Assembly: GCA_005888675.1 (NCBI GenBank)
Contig: VBBA01000018.1
Coordinates: 7,603-13,066, forward strand
DNA length: 5,464 bases
Source of the DNA: Candidatus Bathyarchaeota archaeon
GTDB lineage: Archaea > Thermoproteota > Bathyarchaeia > 40CM-2-53-6
Direction: 5' to 3'
Below are positions 1 through 5,464 of the stretch, piece after piece. Each line of letters opens with the position of its first letter. Position 1 is the stretch's first letter. The notes beneath the pieces are model-generated. The model made no database searches. It saw only the letters and a program-made list of their open reading frames with translations, and was not told the DNA's origin. The position numbers and the translations under genes are program-made.

Positions 1-71
1 CGCGTTTGTCTAGGAATGGAATCGATGTGATGAGATGACCTTCGACCTATCAATTTTCTCCAGCTGATCCT

Positions 72-1364
72 CTATTGGGTGGGTGAGATCTTGACTCCTC
101 CCCTGTATAGAAGACCAGCGATAGCAACTGCTATGCTTATCAGAAGAAACACGCCAACGAATGGAAGCATAATCAGAGACACTCCGAGTGAGATCCAGGG
201 AAGTAGGCCTCTCCATCCTTTGCCGTGCAAGAGTTTGATTCCGCTGGCCGAGCCTACTACATAGACAAGGATTGCAGCTCCGCTCGGAATTAGAAGTGCG
301 GTCTCCAGAGTCGCGTTGAAGAAATAGAAGAAGGCCAATGAGAGCCATGATAATCCTAAGAGCAGGCCCAGCGAGGAACGAGGGACCCCAGACTTGGAGT
401 CGATTCGACTCAGGATTCTTGGAAGACCTCCCTCTTTCGCGGTTGCATAGATTACCCGGGACATACCGGTCGTGTAAGCGTTCACAGTCCCAAAAATTAT
501 GATAACCGCCAATATCGCTGTTCCTATTGCACCCATAGGTCCTAGTGCGTTTGAGAGCATTGCGGCGAAAGGAGCTACGCTACCTCCGGCCTCGTATGCC
601 CTGCTCCCGACCGCGGCAAATGCGACTGAAACGTAGAGCGCACTGATTATTAGAACACTGAGAAGTATGCTGCGATGGAAGTCACGCTCGGGATTCTTGA
701 ATTCTTCAGCAACATTTGACACGTTTTCGTAGCCTAGGTATGACCAGAAGATCAGTGCCGCCGCAACTCCTATCGGGATTATTCCATGCGGGAAGAAGGG
801 CGAGAAATTCTCCAGATTGATTCTAGGTAGTGATGCGACAACGGCGGCGAGCAACAGCGCGGTGATTGCGACAATCACAACCATCTGCACCCGGCCACTA
901 ACGCGTATCCCTCGATGATTGATCAAGAAAGTTCCGAGCGGCAACAATGCTGCGATTAGATAGATTTCGATTCGGTTGAGAGGAACCGCATACGCAAGAT
1001 AAGATGCAGCTACCACGGTGACGGCCGGAGCACCAGCCGCATACCAGAGAAGGAATAACCAGCCAACCGAGGTCGCCACCCTTTGACCGAACGCTTCGCG
1101 GGCGAAGGAATAGACGCCGCCCGATTCTGGCCTTCTTGACGAGAGACTTGCAAAAGTGTAGGCGAGTGGATAACTTACAAGCGAGAGGCCAACCCAGGCA
1201 ATGAGAGACGCGGGTCCGGCCTTCTGGGCTGCAAGCCCTGGGAGTATGAGTATCCCTGAGCCGAGCACTGAACTCATGTAAAGTGCGGTGGCATATCGTA
1301 GTGTGACTTCTTTGTGAAGACTGCTCGACTTCTGCTCGGTCAAGAAAGCCCGCCACTGCGGCAT
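72..1364 (-). CDS. APC-superfamily amino-acid permease, YjeH-like
   Basis: A 430-residue integral membrane protein with about 12 hydrophobic segments and no signal peptide. It most likely moves amino acids across the cytoplasmic membrane by ion coupling or exchange. TM1 (about residues 26-48) carries the unwound-helix G-S-G substrate motif of APC transporters (G35-S36-G37). SGG at 81-83 and the loop motif EFKNPERDF at 221-229 are also typical. The loop motif, the overall length and the KLL-x-G stretch near 377-381 recall E. coli YjeH, an exporter of methionine and branched-chain amino acids; this is from memory, and the substrate here is inference. The ATG at 1364 lies 27 bp after the idi stop and has no clear Shine-Dalgarno sequence. 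A TTG seven codons in (1343) is an alternative start. No promoter is visible between idi and this gene, so co-transcription is likely. The family call is secure; direction and substrate are not. Confidence 0.9.
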   Translation of the reverse strand: MPQWRAFLTEQKSSSLHKEVTLRYATALYMSSVLGSGILILPGLAAQKAGPASLIAWVGLSLVSYPLAYTFASLSSRRPESGGVYSFAREAFGQRVATSVGWLFLLWYAAGAPAVTVVAASYLAYAVPLNRIEIYLIAALLPLGTFLINHRGIRVSGRVQMVVIVAITALLLAAVVASLPRINLENFSPFFPHGIIPIGVAAALIFWSYLGYENVSNVAEEFKNPERDFHRSILLSVLIISALYVSVAFAAVGSRAYEAGGSVAPFAAMLSNALGPMGAIGTAILAVIIIFGTVNAYTTGMSRVIYATAKEGGLPRILSRIDSKSGVPRSSLGLLLGLSWLSLAFFYFFNATLETALLIPSGAAILVYVVGSASGIKLLHGKGWRGLLPWISLGVSLIMLPFVGVFLLISIAVAIAGLLYRGGVKISPTQ

Positions 1365-1390
1365 ATCGTCTGGCTATTGCTTTGGAGCAT

Positions 1391-1915
1391 CTAGGCTAGC
1401 TTAGCTTCTTGGACAAGCTTGTCCAAGGCAGGCTTCAGCCATGGGGTGTAACGGTCCGGGTTCTTATTTAGATCCTTCTTCAAGTCTGCGACTGAAACCC
1501 ATTTCCAATTGGCGATCTCGCTTGGGTTCGGCTTTGGTGATCCATCGTATTTTCCGATGAAAACATGGTCGAACTCATGCTCGGTCAATCCACTGGTTTC
1601 ATCCCTGGCCTTGTACGTGAAGCTGAAGACTTCTTCCATGTTGGCGTCAAAACCGAACTCCTGCTGCAATTTTCTGTGAGTCGCTTTCTCCAATTCTTCA
1701 CCCTTCAAAGGGTGGCTACAACACGAATTACTCCATAATTTCCTGAATATGGGCTTCTCAGCTGACCTCTGCTGTAGGAGGAGTTCGTTCTTGGAATTCA
1801 GGATAAAGATAGAGAAGGCCCTGTGAAGTCTTCCACCATTTTTATGGGCTGCGATCTTCTCCTCGTACCCAATCGGACTATCTTTTTGATCGACGAGGAT
1901 AATCGTCTCGTTCAT
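1391..1915 (-). CDS. idi: Isopentenyl-diphosphate delta-isomerase, type 1 (Nudix)
   Basis: Interconverts isopentenyl and dimethylallyl diphosphate, supplying the allylic primer for prenyl chains in the cytoplasm. The 174-residue product aligns by eye along the length of E. coli Idi. Metal-ligand candidates are H24 and H31 (in AAHKNGGRLH), H68, E112 and E114 (in TEHEF). The catalytic cysteine is C66 in NSCCSHP, the acid is E114, and W159 matches the active-site tryptophan. The Nudix box (G72 to G88) is degenerate, as is normal for this family. The ATG at 1915 was chosen because it places the first histidine as in E. coli. An in-frame ATG at 1939 adds eight residues and sits only about 4-5 bases after the transcription start predicted from the TATA-like box at 1962-1975, so it is a real alternative for a leaderless message. 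A longer reading frame to 2035 would cross the divergent promoter and is unlikely. The gene is divergent from HMG-CoA reductase, which works upstream in the same pathway. Confidence 0.95.
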   Translation of the reverse strand: MNETIILVDQKDSPIGYEEKIAAHKNGGRLHRAFSIFILNSKNELLLQQRSAEKPIFRKLWSNSCCSHPLKGEELEKATHRKLQQEFGFDANMEEVFSFTYKARDETSGLTEHEFDHVFIGKYDGSPKPNPSEIANWKWVSVADLKKDLNKNPDRYTPWLKPALDKLVQEAKLA

Positions 1916-1955
1916 GACCCCACGAGCCCCTTTGAACATCCAATAAGACTTTCTC

Positions 1956-1966
1956 AGCCTCAGGCT
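1956..1966. promoter_or_regulatory. 11-bp palindrome next to the TATA-like box
   Basis: AGCCT-C-AGGCT is a perfect 5+1+5 inverted repeat that runs directly into the T-rich box. It lies at the TFB-recognition position for HMG-CoA reductase and between the TATA-like box and the predicted start for idi. A dimeric regulator bound here could control both genes. Short palindromes also arise by chance, so an operator role is speculative. Confidence 0.3.
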
Positions 1967-1975
1967 TTTATTTCC
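1962..1975. promoter_or_regulatory. Candidate shared TATA box, idi / HMG-CoA reductase
   Basis: The only strongly T/A-rich stretch between the two divergent genes: TTTTATTT (1966-1973, plus), read on the other strand as AAATAAAA. Archaeal transcription starts about 25-27 bases from the TATA centre. That predicts a start near 1995-1996 for HMG-CoA reductase, 7-8 bases before its ATG, and near 1943 for idi, 4-5 bases before the ATG at 1939. Both would be leaderless or nearly so, which fits the missing Shine-Dalgarno sequences. This is inference from position and composition only. Confidence 0.5.
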
Positions 1976-2002
1976 GCTGAAACGACTGGGACTCGAGCTA
2001 TT

Positions 2003-3253
2003 ATGACGGTCACTAGACAATCCTCCAACATCCAATCATTCTACAAGTTGGTGCAGCAGTTTGCGGGGCTTACTGATGACGAGTTGAACGCTCTCCGAGT
2101 CGGTGGTCTTAGTTTCGATCGAGCAGAGAGAATGGTCGAGAATGTTGTCGGAGTGTTTCCGATCCCGCTGGGTATAGCGACAAACTTCCTGATCAATAAC
2201 AAGGACTACCTTGTCCCGATGGCAATTGAAGAGCCATCAGTCGTTGCAGCCGCAAGCCACGCTGCAAAAATGGCCAGACAGACGGGAGGGTTCATTGCAG
2301 AAAGCACTGAACCCATCATGATCGGACAAGTCCAGATCGTCAACTGTCCAGACCCACACGGCGTCGAGAAAAGTGTCCTTCGAGAGAAAAAAGAACTGAT
2401 CGAGCTCGCCAACAAGCAGGATCCGATGCTTGTCTCAAAGGGAGGCGGGGCCCGAGATCTGAGGGTCCGCATATTGCCAACACTGGCCGGGACGATGGTC
2501 GTGGCCGAACTTCTTGTCGACTGTCGTGATGCTATGGGAGCGAATACCGTCAACACGATGGCCGAGGCGTTAGCCCAGCGACTTGAGAAGATAACAGGCG
2601 GCAAGGTCAGGCTTCGAATCATATCCAACCTCGCGGACAAGAGGCTCGCTAGGGCTAGGGTTCTGATTCCAAAGAAGGCATTGGGGGGCGAAGAAGTTGT
2701 GGACGGGATAGTCGAAGCCTATGCCTTTGCCGCTGCGGATCCGTATCGCTGTGCCACTCACAACAAGGGAGTGATGAACGGGGTCACAGCTGTCTGCCTG
2801 GCAACTGGGAATGATACCAGGGCTATCGAAGCTGGAGCCCACGCCTACTGTGCCAGGAACGGGAACTATTCTCCTTTGACCACTTGGAAGAAGGACAAGA
2901 ATGGAGACCTTCAAGGATGGATCGAAATCCCAATTGCGGCAGGAGTAATCGGAGGAATAACCGCGGTGCACCCGATAGCGAAAGTGTCGCTAAAGATCTT
3001 GGGTGTCAGGAGTGCCAAGGAATTGGGTGAGGTTATGGCGTCCGTGGGATTGGCACAGAATCTTGCAGCGCTACGTGCCCTTGCCGCGGAGGGTATTCAG
3101 AGAGGACACATGTCTCTTCACGCGAGGAACATTGCTGCGATGGCGGGTGCCGACGGAAAAGAAGTGGATCACATAGCCAGGATAATGGTCGAGGAACATG
3201 CGATCCGTTTGGACAGAGCGAAGGAACTCTTGAGCCAACGATCACATAACTAA
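2003..3253 (+). CDS. HMG-CoA reductase, class II
   Basis: Reduces HMG-CoA to mevalonate with two NAD(P)H, the committed step of the mevalonate pathway. The soluble protein has 416 residues and no membrane anchor, close to the roughly 430 of Pseudomonas mevalonii MvaA. Visible in order: ENVVG (46-50) and FLINNKDYLVP (62-72) at the substrate site; IEEPSVVAAAS (75-85) with the catalytic Glu; the cofactor motif DAMGANTVNT (176-185); NKGVMNG (254-260) with catalytic K255; ATGND with catalytic D271; and GHMSLHARN with catalytic H373, leading into the mobile C-terminal flap. DAMGAN-x-VNT and EEPSVVAAAS mark class II; class I enzymes have DAMGMN and TEGCLVAS instead. Class II enzymes often use NADH, but the preference here is not known. 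The frame is open back to 1823, but that stretch overlaps idi and does not look like the family, so the ATG at 2003, just after the TATA-like box, was chosen. No Shine-Dalgarno sequence is seen. Confidence 0.96.
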   Translation: MTVTRQSSNIQSFYKLVQQFAGLTDDELNALRVGGLSFDRAERMVENVVGVFPIPLGIATNFLINNKDYLVPMAIEEPSVVAAASHAAKMARQTGGFIAESTEPIMIGQVQIVNCPDPHGVEKSVLREKKELIELANKQDPMLVSKGGGARDLRVRILPTLAGTMVVAELLVDCRDAMGANTVNTMAEALAQRLEKITGGKVRLRIISNLADKRLARARVLIPKKALGGEEVVDGIVEAYAFAAADPYRCATHNKGVMNGVTAVCLATGNDTRAIEAGAHAYCARNGNYSPLTTWKKDKNGDLQGWIEIPIAAGVIGGITAVHPIAKVSLKILGVRSAKELGEVMASVGLAQNLAALRALAAEGIQRGHMSLHARNIAAMAGADGKEVDHIARIMVEEHAIRLDRAKELLSQRSHN

Positions 3254-4137
3254 TGTGCAAGTCCGCCAAAAAGGAAGGCAACTAGTCCGAGCAACATCCA
3301 CAACAGCACAATGTTCTTCACTTTTTTGGCTCTCTCCGGCTCGGGCTTGGAGGCCAGTGAGGCCGATGATCCGACAAAACCAATATCAGCGACGAGGACG
3401 ATCGGAAGATACCAGATCGAGACGATTCCTAGAATCGGCGGGACTAGGCTGACTATGACGGCCGAGACGAAGAGACCAGCACTTGTTAGGGCTGCGGCTC
3501 TTGCTCCTTTCAAGACTGCAAGAGTCTTAACTCCGTGCACGCTGTCGCCGTGAACGTCGACTATTCCTTTCGCCACCTCTCTTCCCAAGTTAGAGAGGAA
3601 GGCTAGCAAGGAGAAGAGGAAGACTGCGGGACGAAGACTTGAGACGCTAATCCCGCCAAAGACGAATGGAAGGGCGACATTGAAGCTGACGATCATGTTC
3701 CCTAATAGTCCCAGCCGCTTGCCACGTGCATTGTAGAAAACCATCAAGCCAAGAGCTAGCAGTGCAATGAGTAGGCTCGCGAGCCCGAGAAGTATGGCAG
3801 AGATTATGCTGGCGATCGATAGTACTCCGGCTAGGAGATATGCGCCTGTCAAAGTTGCACGTCCGGAAGGTAGGGGTCTAGTGGGAGCGTTCACTCGATC
3901 GATCTCGATATCGTAGACGTCGTTCAGAACCATCGTCCCAGCCATCATGAGAGATGCCGTAAGAAAACCGAGAACTAGTCTGTCCAACGGTGGGATAACT
4001 CCCAGGTTGATGACTTCTCCGACAACAACGGCCAGCCCGATCATCAAACAGTTAACCGGGCGAGTCATTGACAGATACGTGACTAGCCTGTTACTAGTGT
4101 TGTGAGAGCTGGTTTGTATTGTTGAACGTGTGTCCAT
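3250..4137 (-). CDS. UbiA-family prenyltransferase, probable digeranylgeranylglyceryl phosphate synthase
   Basis: A 295-residue membrane prenyltransferase with about eight or nine hydrophobic helices. It probably adds the second geranylgeranyl chain to geranylgeranylglyceryl phosphate, giving the diether core of archaeal lipids. The first Asp-rich motif is at 72-80 (N72, D73, D76, D80), followed by R-x-N-A-P-T-R-P-L-P-S-G. The conserved YNARGKR is at 135-141. The second motif is KGIVDVHGD at 190-198 (D194, D198). These bind magnesium and the prenyl diphosphate. The N-terminal pattern RPVNCLM at 26-32 resembles archaeal DGGGP synthases, and the mevalonate-pathway neighbours support that substrate, but other UbiA activities (quinone, heme or chlorophyll prenylation) cannot be excluded. 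The ATG at 4137 was chosen because AGGAGA lies 11 bases upstream; M24 (4068) is a shorter option. Its TAG overlaps the TAA of HMG-CoA reductase. Confidence 0.88.
   Translation of the reverse strand: MDTRSTIQTSSHNTSNRLVTYLSMTRPVNCLMIGLAVVVGEVINLGVIPPLDRLVLGFLTASLMMAGTMVLNDVYDIEIDRVNAPTRPLPSGRATLTGAYLLAGVLSIASIISAILLGLASLLIALLALGLMVFYNARGKRLGLLGNMIVSFNVALPFVFGGISVSSLRPAVFLFSLLAFLSNLGREVAKGIVDVHGDSVHGVKTLAVLKGARAAALTSAGLFVSAVIVSLVPPILGIVSIWYLPIVLVADIGFVGSSASLASKPEPERAKKVKNIVLLWMLLGLVAFLFGGLAH
3322..3327 (+). terminator. Oligo-T run, possible 3' end for HMG-CoA reductase
   Basis: Six consecutive T on the plus strand, about 70 bases past the HMG-CoA reductase stop and inside the 3' coding part of the convergent prenyltransferase. 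Archaeal RNA polymerase can terminate at oligo-T without a hairpin. If used, the two convergent mRNAs would overlap by roughly 70 bases. The same bases encode lysines of the prenyltransferase, so the run may have no regulatory role. Confidence 0.3.
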
Positions 4138-4148
4138 GATGGATCTTG

Positions 4149-4154
4149 TCTCCT
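4149..4154 (-). promoter_or_regulatory. Ribosome binding site of the prenyltransferase
   Basis: AGGAGA on the minus strand, with 11 bases between it and the ATG at 4137. It is the clearest Shine-Dalgarno sequence in the window and decides the start codon. It implies a leadered transcript, unlike idi and HMG-CoA reductase. Confidence 0.55.
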
Positions 4155-4177
4155 GGAATATGATGCGTTGTATTGTT

Positions 4178-4197
4178 GGAATAAGCCTAAATAAATC
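4178..4197. promoter_or_regulatory. T/A-rich divergent promoter, prenyltransferase / ferritin-like gene
   Basis: The 90-bp divergent gap contains GGAATAAGCCT (4178-4188) joined to CTAAATAAATC (4187-4197). On the minus strand these read AGGCTTATTCC and GATTTATTTAG. A TATA box centred near 4183 predicts a prenyltransferase start near 4157, just ahead of AGGAGA; one centred near 4192 predicts about 4166. On the plus strand the 4192 centre predicts a start near 4218, ten bases before the TTG of the ferritin-like gene. A weaker box, CTTTAACA (4203-4210), would place that start near 4232, close to the GTG at 4234. Which box serves which gene is not resolved. Confidence 0.45.
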
Positions 4198-4227
4198 CCG
4201 GTCTTTAACAGTGGTTTCCTTAGACCC

Positions 4228-4686
4228 TTGTCAGTGAAGAAAGAATCTACAGTTCTTGAGGATTTGAATCAGGCCCTCGCGGCCGAGGTTTTAGCAGCAT
4301 TCCGATACTTGTACATGAGCAAGATAGTCAGTGGCATAAGCTCCCTAGCGTTATCGAAGCTATTTGCAGAGATTGCGGAGGGCGAGTGGGAGCATGCAAA
4401 ACTGTTCATGGGAAGGATAATCCAGTTAGGAGGCATCCCGGTGTCTCGTCCATTGGAATGGGAGAAGAGGAGCTTCAACCCCTACGCGGAGCCTCCGAGG
4501 AAAGGCGGGGACCTGAAAGCTATGGTGAGGGACGCCCTCAAATTCGAGAGATCAGCCGTTGAATTTTACCAGCGTCTTGCTCAGAGGACCCGGGACACTG
4601 ATATCATAACCTATCAACTAGTAATAGATACTCTGGTTGACGAGAAGAACGAGGAACACAAGCTAGTCGCTCTCCAAGAATCATAG
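4228..4686 (+). CDS. Ferritin-like diiron protein (non-heme, bacterioferritin/rubrerythrin fold)
   Basis: A 152-residue, mostly helical protein of the ferritin-like superfamily, expected to form a four-helix bundle with a diiron site for iron oxidation, storage or peroxide removal. Helix 1 carries E20; helix 2 carries E53-W-E-H56, a standard ExxH; helix 3 has E107 and E112; helix 4 has DEKNEEH at 138-144. In the usual motif a Glu sits three residues before the His, but that position (141) is Asn here. Position 54 is Trp, where heme-binding bacterioferritins have the heme-ligating Met, so heme binding is unlikely. There is no cysteine, so it is neither a rubredoxin-containing rubrerythrin nor a Cys-pair Dps-like protein. 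The start is uncertain: TTG at 4228 gives 152 residues and GTG at 4234 gives 150; neither has a Shine-Dalgarno sequence, and the GTG would suit a leaderless message. The superfamily call is good; the exact function is unknown. Confidence 0.85.
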   Translation: MSVKKESTVLEDLNQALAAEVLAAFRYLYMSKIVSGISSLALSKLFAEIAEGEWEHAKLFMGRIIQLGGIPVSRPLEWEKRSFNPYAEPPRKGGDLKAMVRDALKFERSAVEFYQRLAQRTRDTDIITYQLVIDTLVDEKNEEHKLVALQES

Positions 4687-4690
4687 CAGG

Positions 4691-4715
4691 TTCTTGGATT
4701 CAAGACAGTATTTTT
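4691..4715 (+). terminator. Hairpin plus T5, 3' end of the ferritin-like gene
   Basis: Five bases after the stop codon, TCTTG (4692-4696) and CAAGA (4701-4705) can pair around a four-base loop GATT. They are followed after five bases by TTTTT (4711-4715). The T run alone could suffice in archaea. The position suggests that the downstream kinase has its own promoter. Confidence 0.5.
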
Positions 4716-4792
4716 CTAGGATCAACCTTCTTTAGGCCGGACCATTTTCTCGGCCATTTCAAACGCTGGTCCAGCAAACCTTGCCCCTAGAG

Positions 4793-5464
4793 ATGACGGT
4801 GATAGGCGCCCTAAACTGGGACATCAATCTGTTTGTGAAGCATATTCCGAAACCGGGGGAGGAAGTCGTCGTCACGAGAATCGACAGAGTGCCGGGTGGA
4901 AAAGGTGGAAACGTGGCTGTCGCAGCAGCGCGGATACTCGGATCCTCAAAGACCGCATTAATCTCAAGTCTCGGCAGTGACGAGACTGGGAAGAAACAGA
5001 TCTCGATTCTCAGGGAGGAAGGAGTCGAGACCAGTGGGATTCGTGAAATCGATAGTGTCGAGTCAGGACAAGCCTACATTACAGTTGACGAGTATGGGAA
5101 CGATACTATCATGACACACTTTGGTGCTAACGCATTGCTGAAAGAAGAGCAGATAATGGAGCCACAAATTCAGACGATGCTTGGAAAGAGCAAGCTAATT
5201 CTGGCAATTGACCCTCCGAAACAAGTCGCGAAAAAGATTTTGTCGGAAGGGAAGAGGTTGCGAAAAATTCTCGTTTGGCATCCAGGGGTGCTTGCTAGAT
5301 TCGGGATCAAGGAATGGAGCGAAGAATTGAAGGATCTTCAGTATCTCATTCTGAACCAGCACGAGGCTATCGTGTTTACGGGAGCAAAGACGTTGGAGAG
5401 TGCGTTGGCCAAGCTGAACGAGGAAGCGCCCGGGACTAGGATCGTCGTCACACTGGGAAAGAAT
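4793..5464 (+). CDS. PfkB/ribokinase-family carbohydrate or nucleoside kinase (3' end outside window)
   Basis: The first 224 codons of an ATP-dependent kinase that phosphorylates a sugar or nucleoside; the frame is open to the last base. Visible: N8 and D10 on the first strand (substrate contacts in this fold); the family signature P-GGKGGN at 34-40, followed by an Ala-rich helix to G50; LGSDETG at 60-66; N188-x-x-E191 (LNQHEA), the phosphate/magnesium motif; and VVTLGK at 218-223, the strand before the ATP site. The catalytic Asp motif (GAGD) and the last 70 or so residues expected for the family lie beyond the window. The specific substrate cannot be told. The ATG at 4793 starts directly on the first strand. 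A TTG at 4781 adds four residues, and an in-frame stop at 4733 bounds any extension. No clear Shine-Dalgarno sequence is seen; CTTTAG at 4730-4735 is a weak TATA candidate. Confidence 0.9.
   Translation, partial: MTVIGALNWDINLFVKHIPKPGEEVVVTRIDRVPGGKGGNVAVAAARILGSSKTALISSLGSDETGKKQISILREEGVETSGIREIDSVESGQAYITVDEYGNDTIMTHFGANALLKEEQIMEPQIQTMLGKSKLILAIDPPKQVAKKILSEGKRLRKILVWHPGVLARFGIKEWSEELKDLQYLILNQHEAIVFTGAKTLESALAKLNEEAPGTRIVVTLGKN

Noticed and set aside
1..71. Possible 3' end of a plus-strand gene (open from base 3 to a TGA at 36-38)
   Set aside because: Only 11 codons are visible and no family can be recognised, so I report nothing here.
1342..1390. A 16-codon minus-strand ORF starting one base after the idi stop
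   Set aside because: Too short, no ribosome binding site, and it ends within the permease start in another frame.
1823..2002. A 60-codon upstream extension of the HMG-CoA reductase reading frame
   Set aside because: It overlaps idi on the other strand and crosses the divergent promoter region, and its translation does not resemble the N-terminus of class II reductases.
1916..2035. N-terminal extension of idi to an ATG at 2035
   Set aside because: It would cover the promoter and the HMG-CoA reductase start. The extra residues are low-complexity and have no counterpart in E. coli Idi. Only the shorter option at 1939 remains plausible.
2206..2971. Long antisense ORFs inside HMG-CoA reductase
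   Set aside because: They are shadows of a strongly conserved gene and their translations show no family motifs.
4136..4237. A 33-codon plus-strand ORF whose TGA overlaps the ferritin-like GTG start as GTGA, suggesting translational coupling
   Set aside because: It begins antisense to the prenyltransferase start codon, spans the likely promoter elements and has no recognisable composition or Shine-Dalgarno sequence. The GTGA overlap is probably chance.
4735..4755. Inverted repeat GGCCG / CGGCC in the gap before the kinase
   Set aside because: Only a 5-bp stem with an 11-base loop and no T run after it; not distinguishable from chance.

Overview
The window looks like chromosomal DNA from an archaeon of medium GC content; the exact lineage cannot be named from sequence alone. 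Three isoprenoid and lipid genes point this way: a type 1 isopentenyl-diphosphate isomerase, a class II HMG-CoA reductase and a UbiA-family prenyltransferase that resembles digeranylgeranylglyceryl phosphate synthase. Most starts also lack a Shine-Dalgarno sequence and have a T/A-rich TATA-like element about 25-40 bases upstream, as expected for leaderless or short-leader archaeal transcripts.

Layout. Bases 1-71 hold no gene I can support. On the minus strand, idi (1391-1915) is followed after 27 bp by a 12-TM amino-acid permease of the APC superfamily (72-1364), probably one transcription unit. HMG-CoA reductase (2003-3253, plus) is divergent from idi across a gap of less than 90 bp, which contains one T/A-rich box usable in both directions and an 11-bp palindrome. 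HMG-CoA reductase runs tail-to-tail into the prenyltransferase (3250-4137, minus), and their stop codons overlap in the sequence CTAA. A second compact divergent promoter region (4138-4227) separates the prenyltransferase from a small ferritin-like four-helix protein (4228-4686, plus). After a likely terminator comes the 5' part of a PfkB/ribokinase-family sugar or nucleoside kinase (from 4793), which is cut by the window edge.

How the genes fit together. HMG-CoA reductase makes mevalonate, the committed step to isopentenyl diphosphate. Idi balances isopentenyl and dimethylallyl diphosphate for prenyl chain synthesis. The prenyltransferase attaches the second geranylgeranyl chain to the glycerol phosphate backbone of archaeal membrane lipids. 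The three form a loose ether-lipid cluster read from facing and diverging promoters. The permease, ferritin-like protein and kinase have no evident role in that pathway.

I do not see an undescribed multi-gene defence or mobile system here. The points most worth a second look are an apparent two-residue insertion in the second metal-binding motif of the ferritin-like protein, the shared promoter architecture of the lipid genes, and the presence of two bacterial-type mevalonate-pathway enzymes in an apparently archaeal lipid locus.
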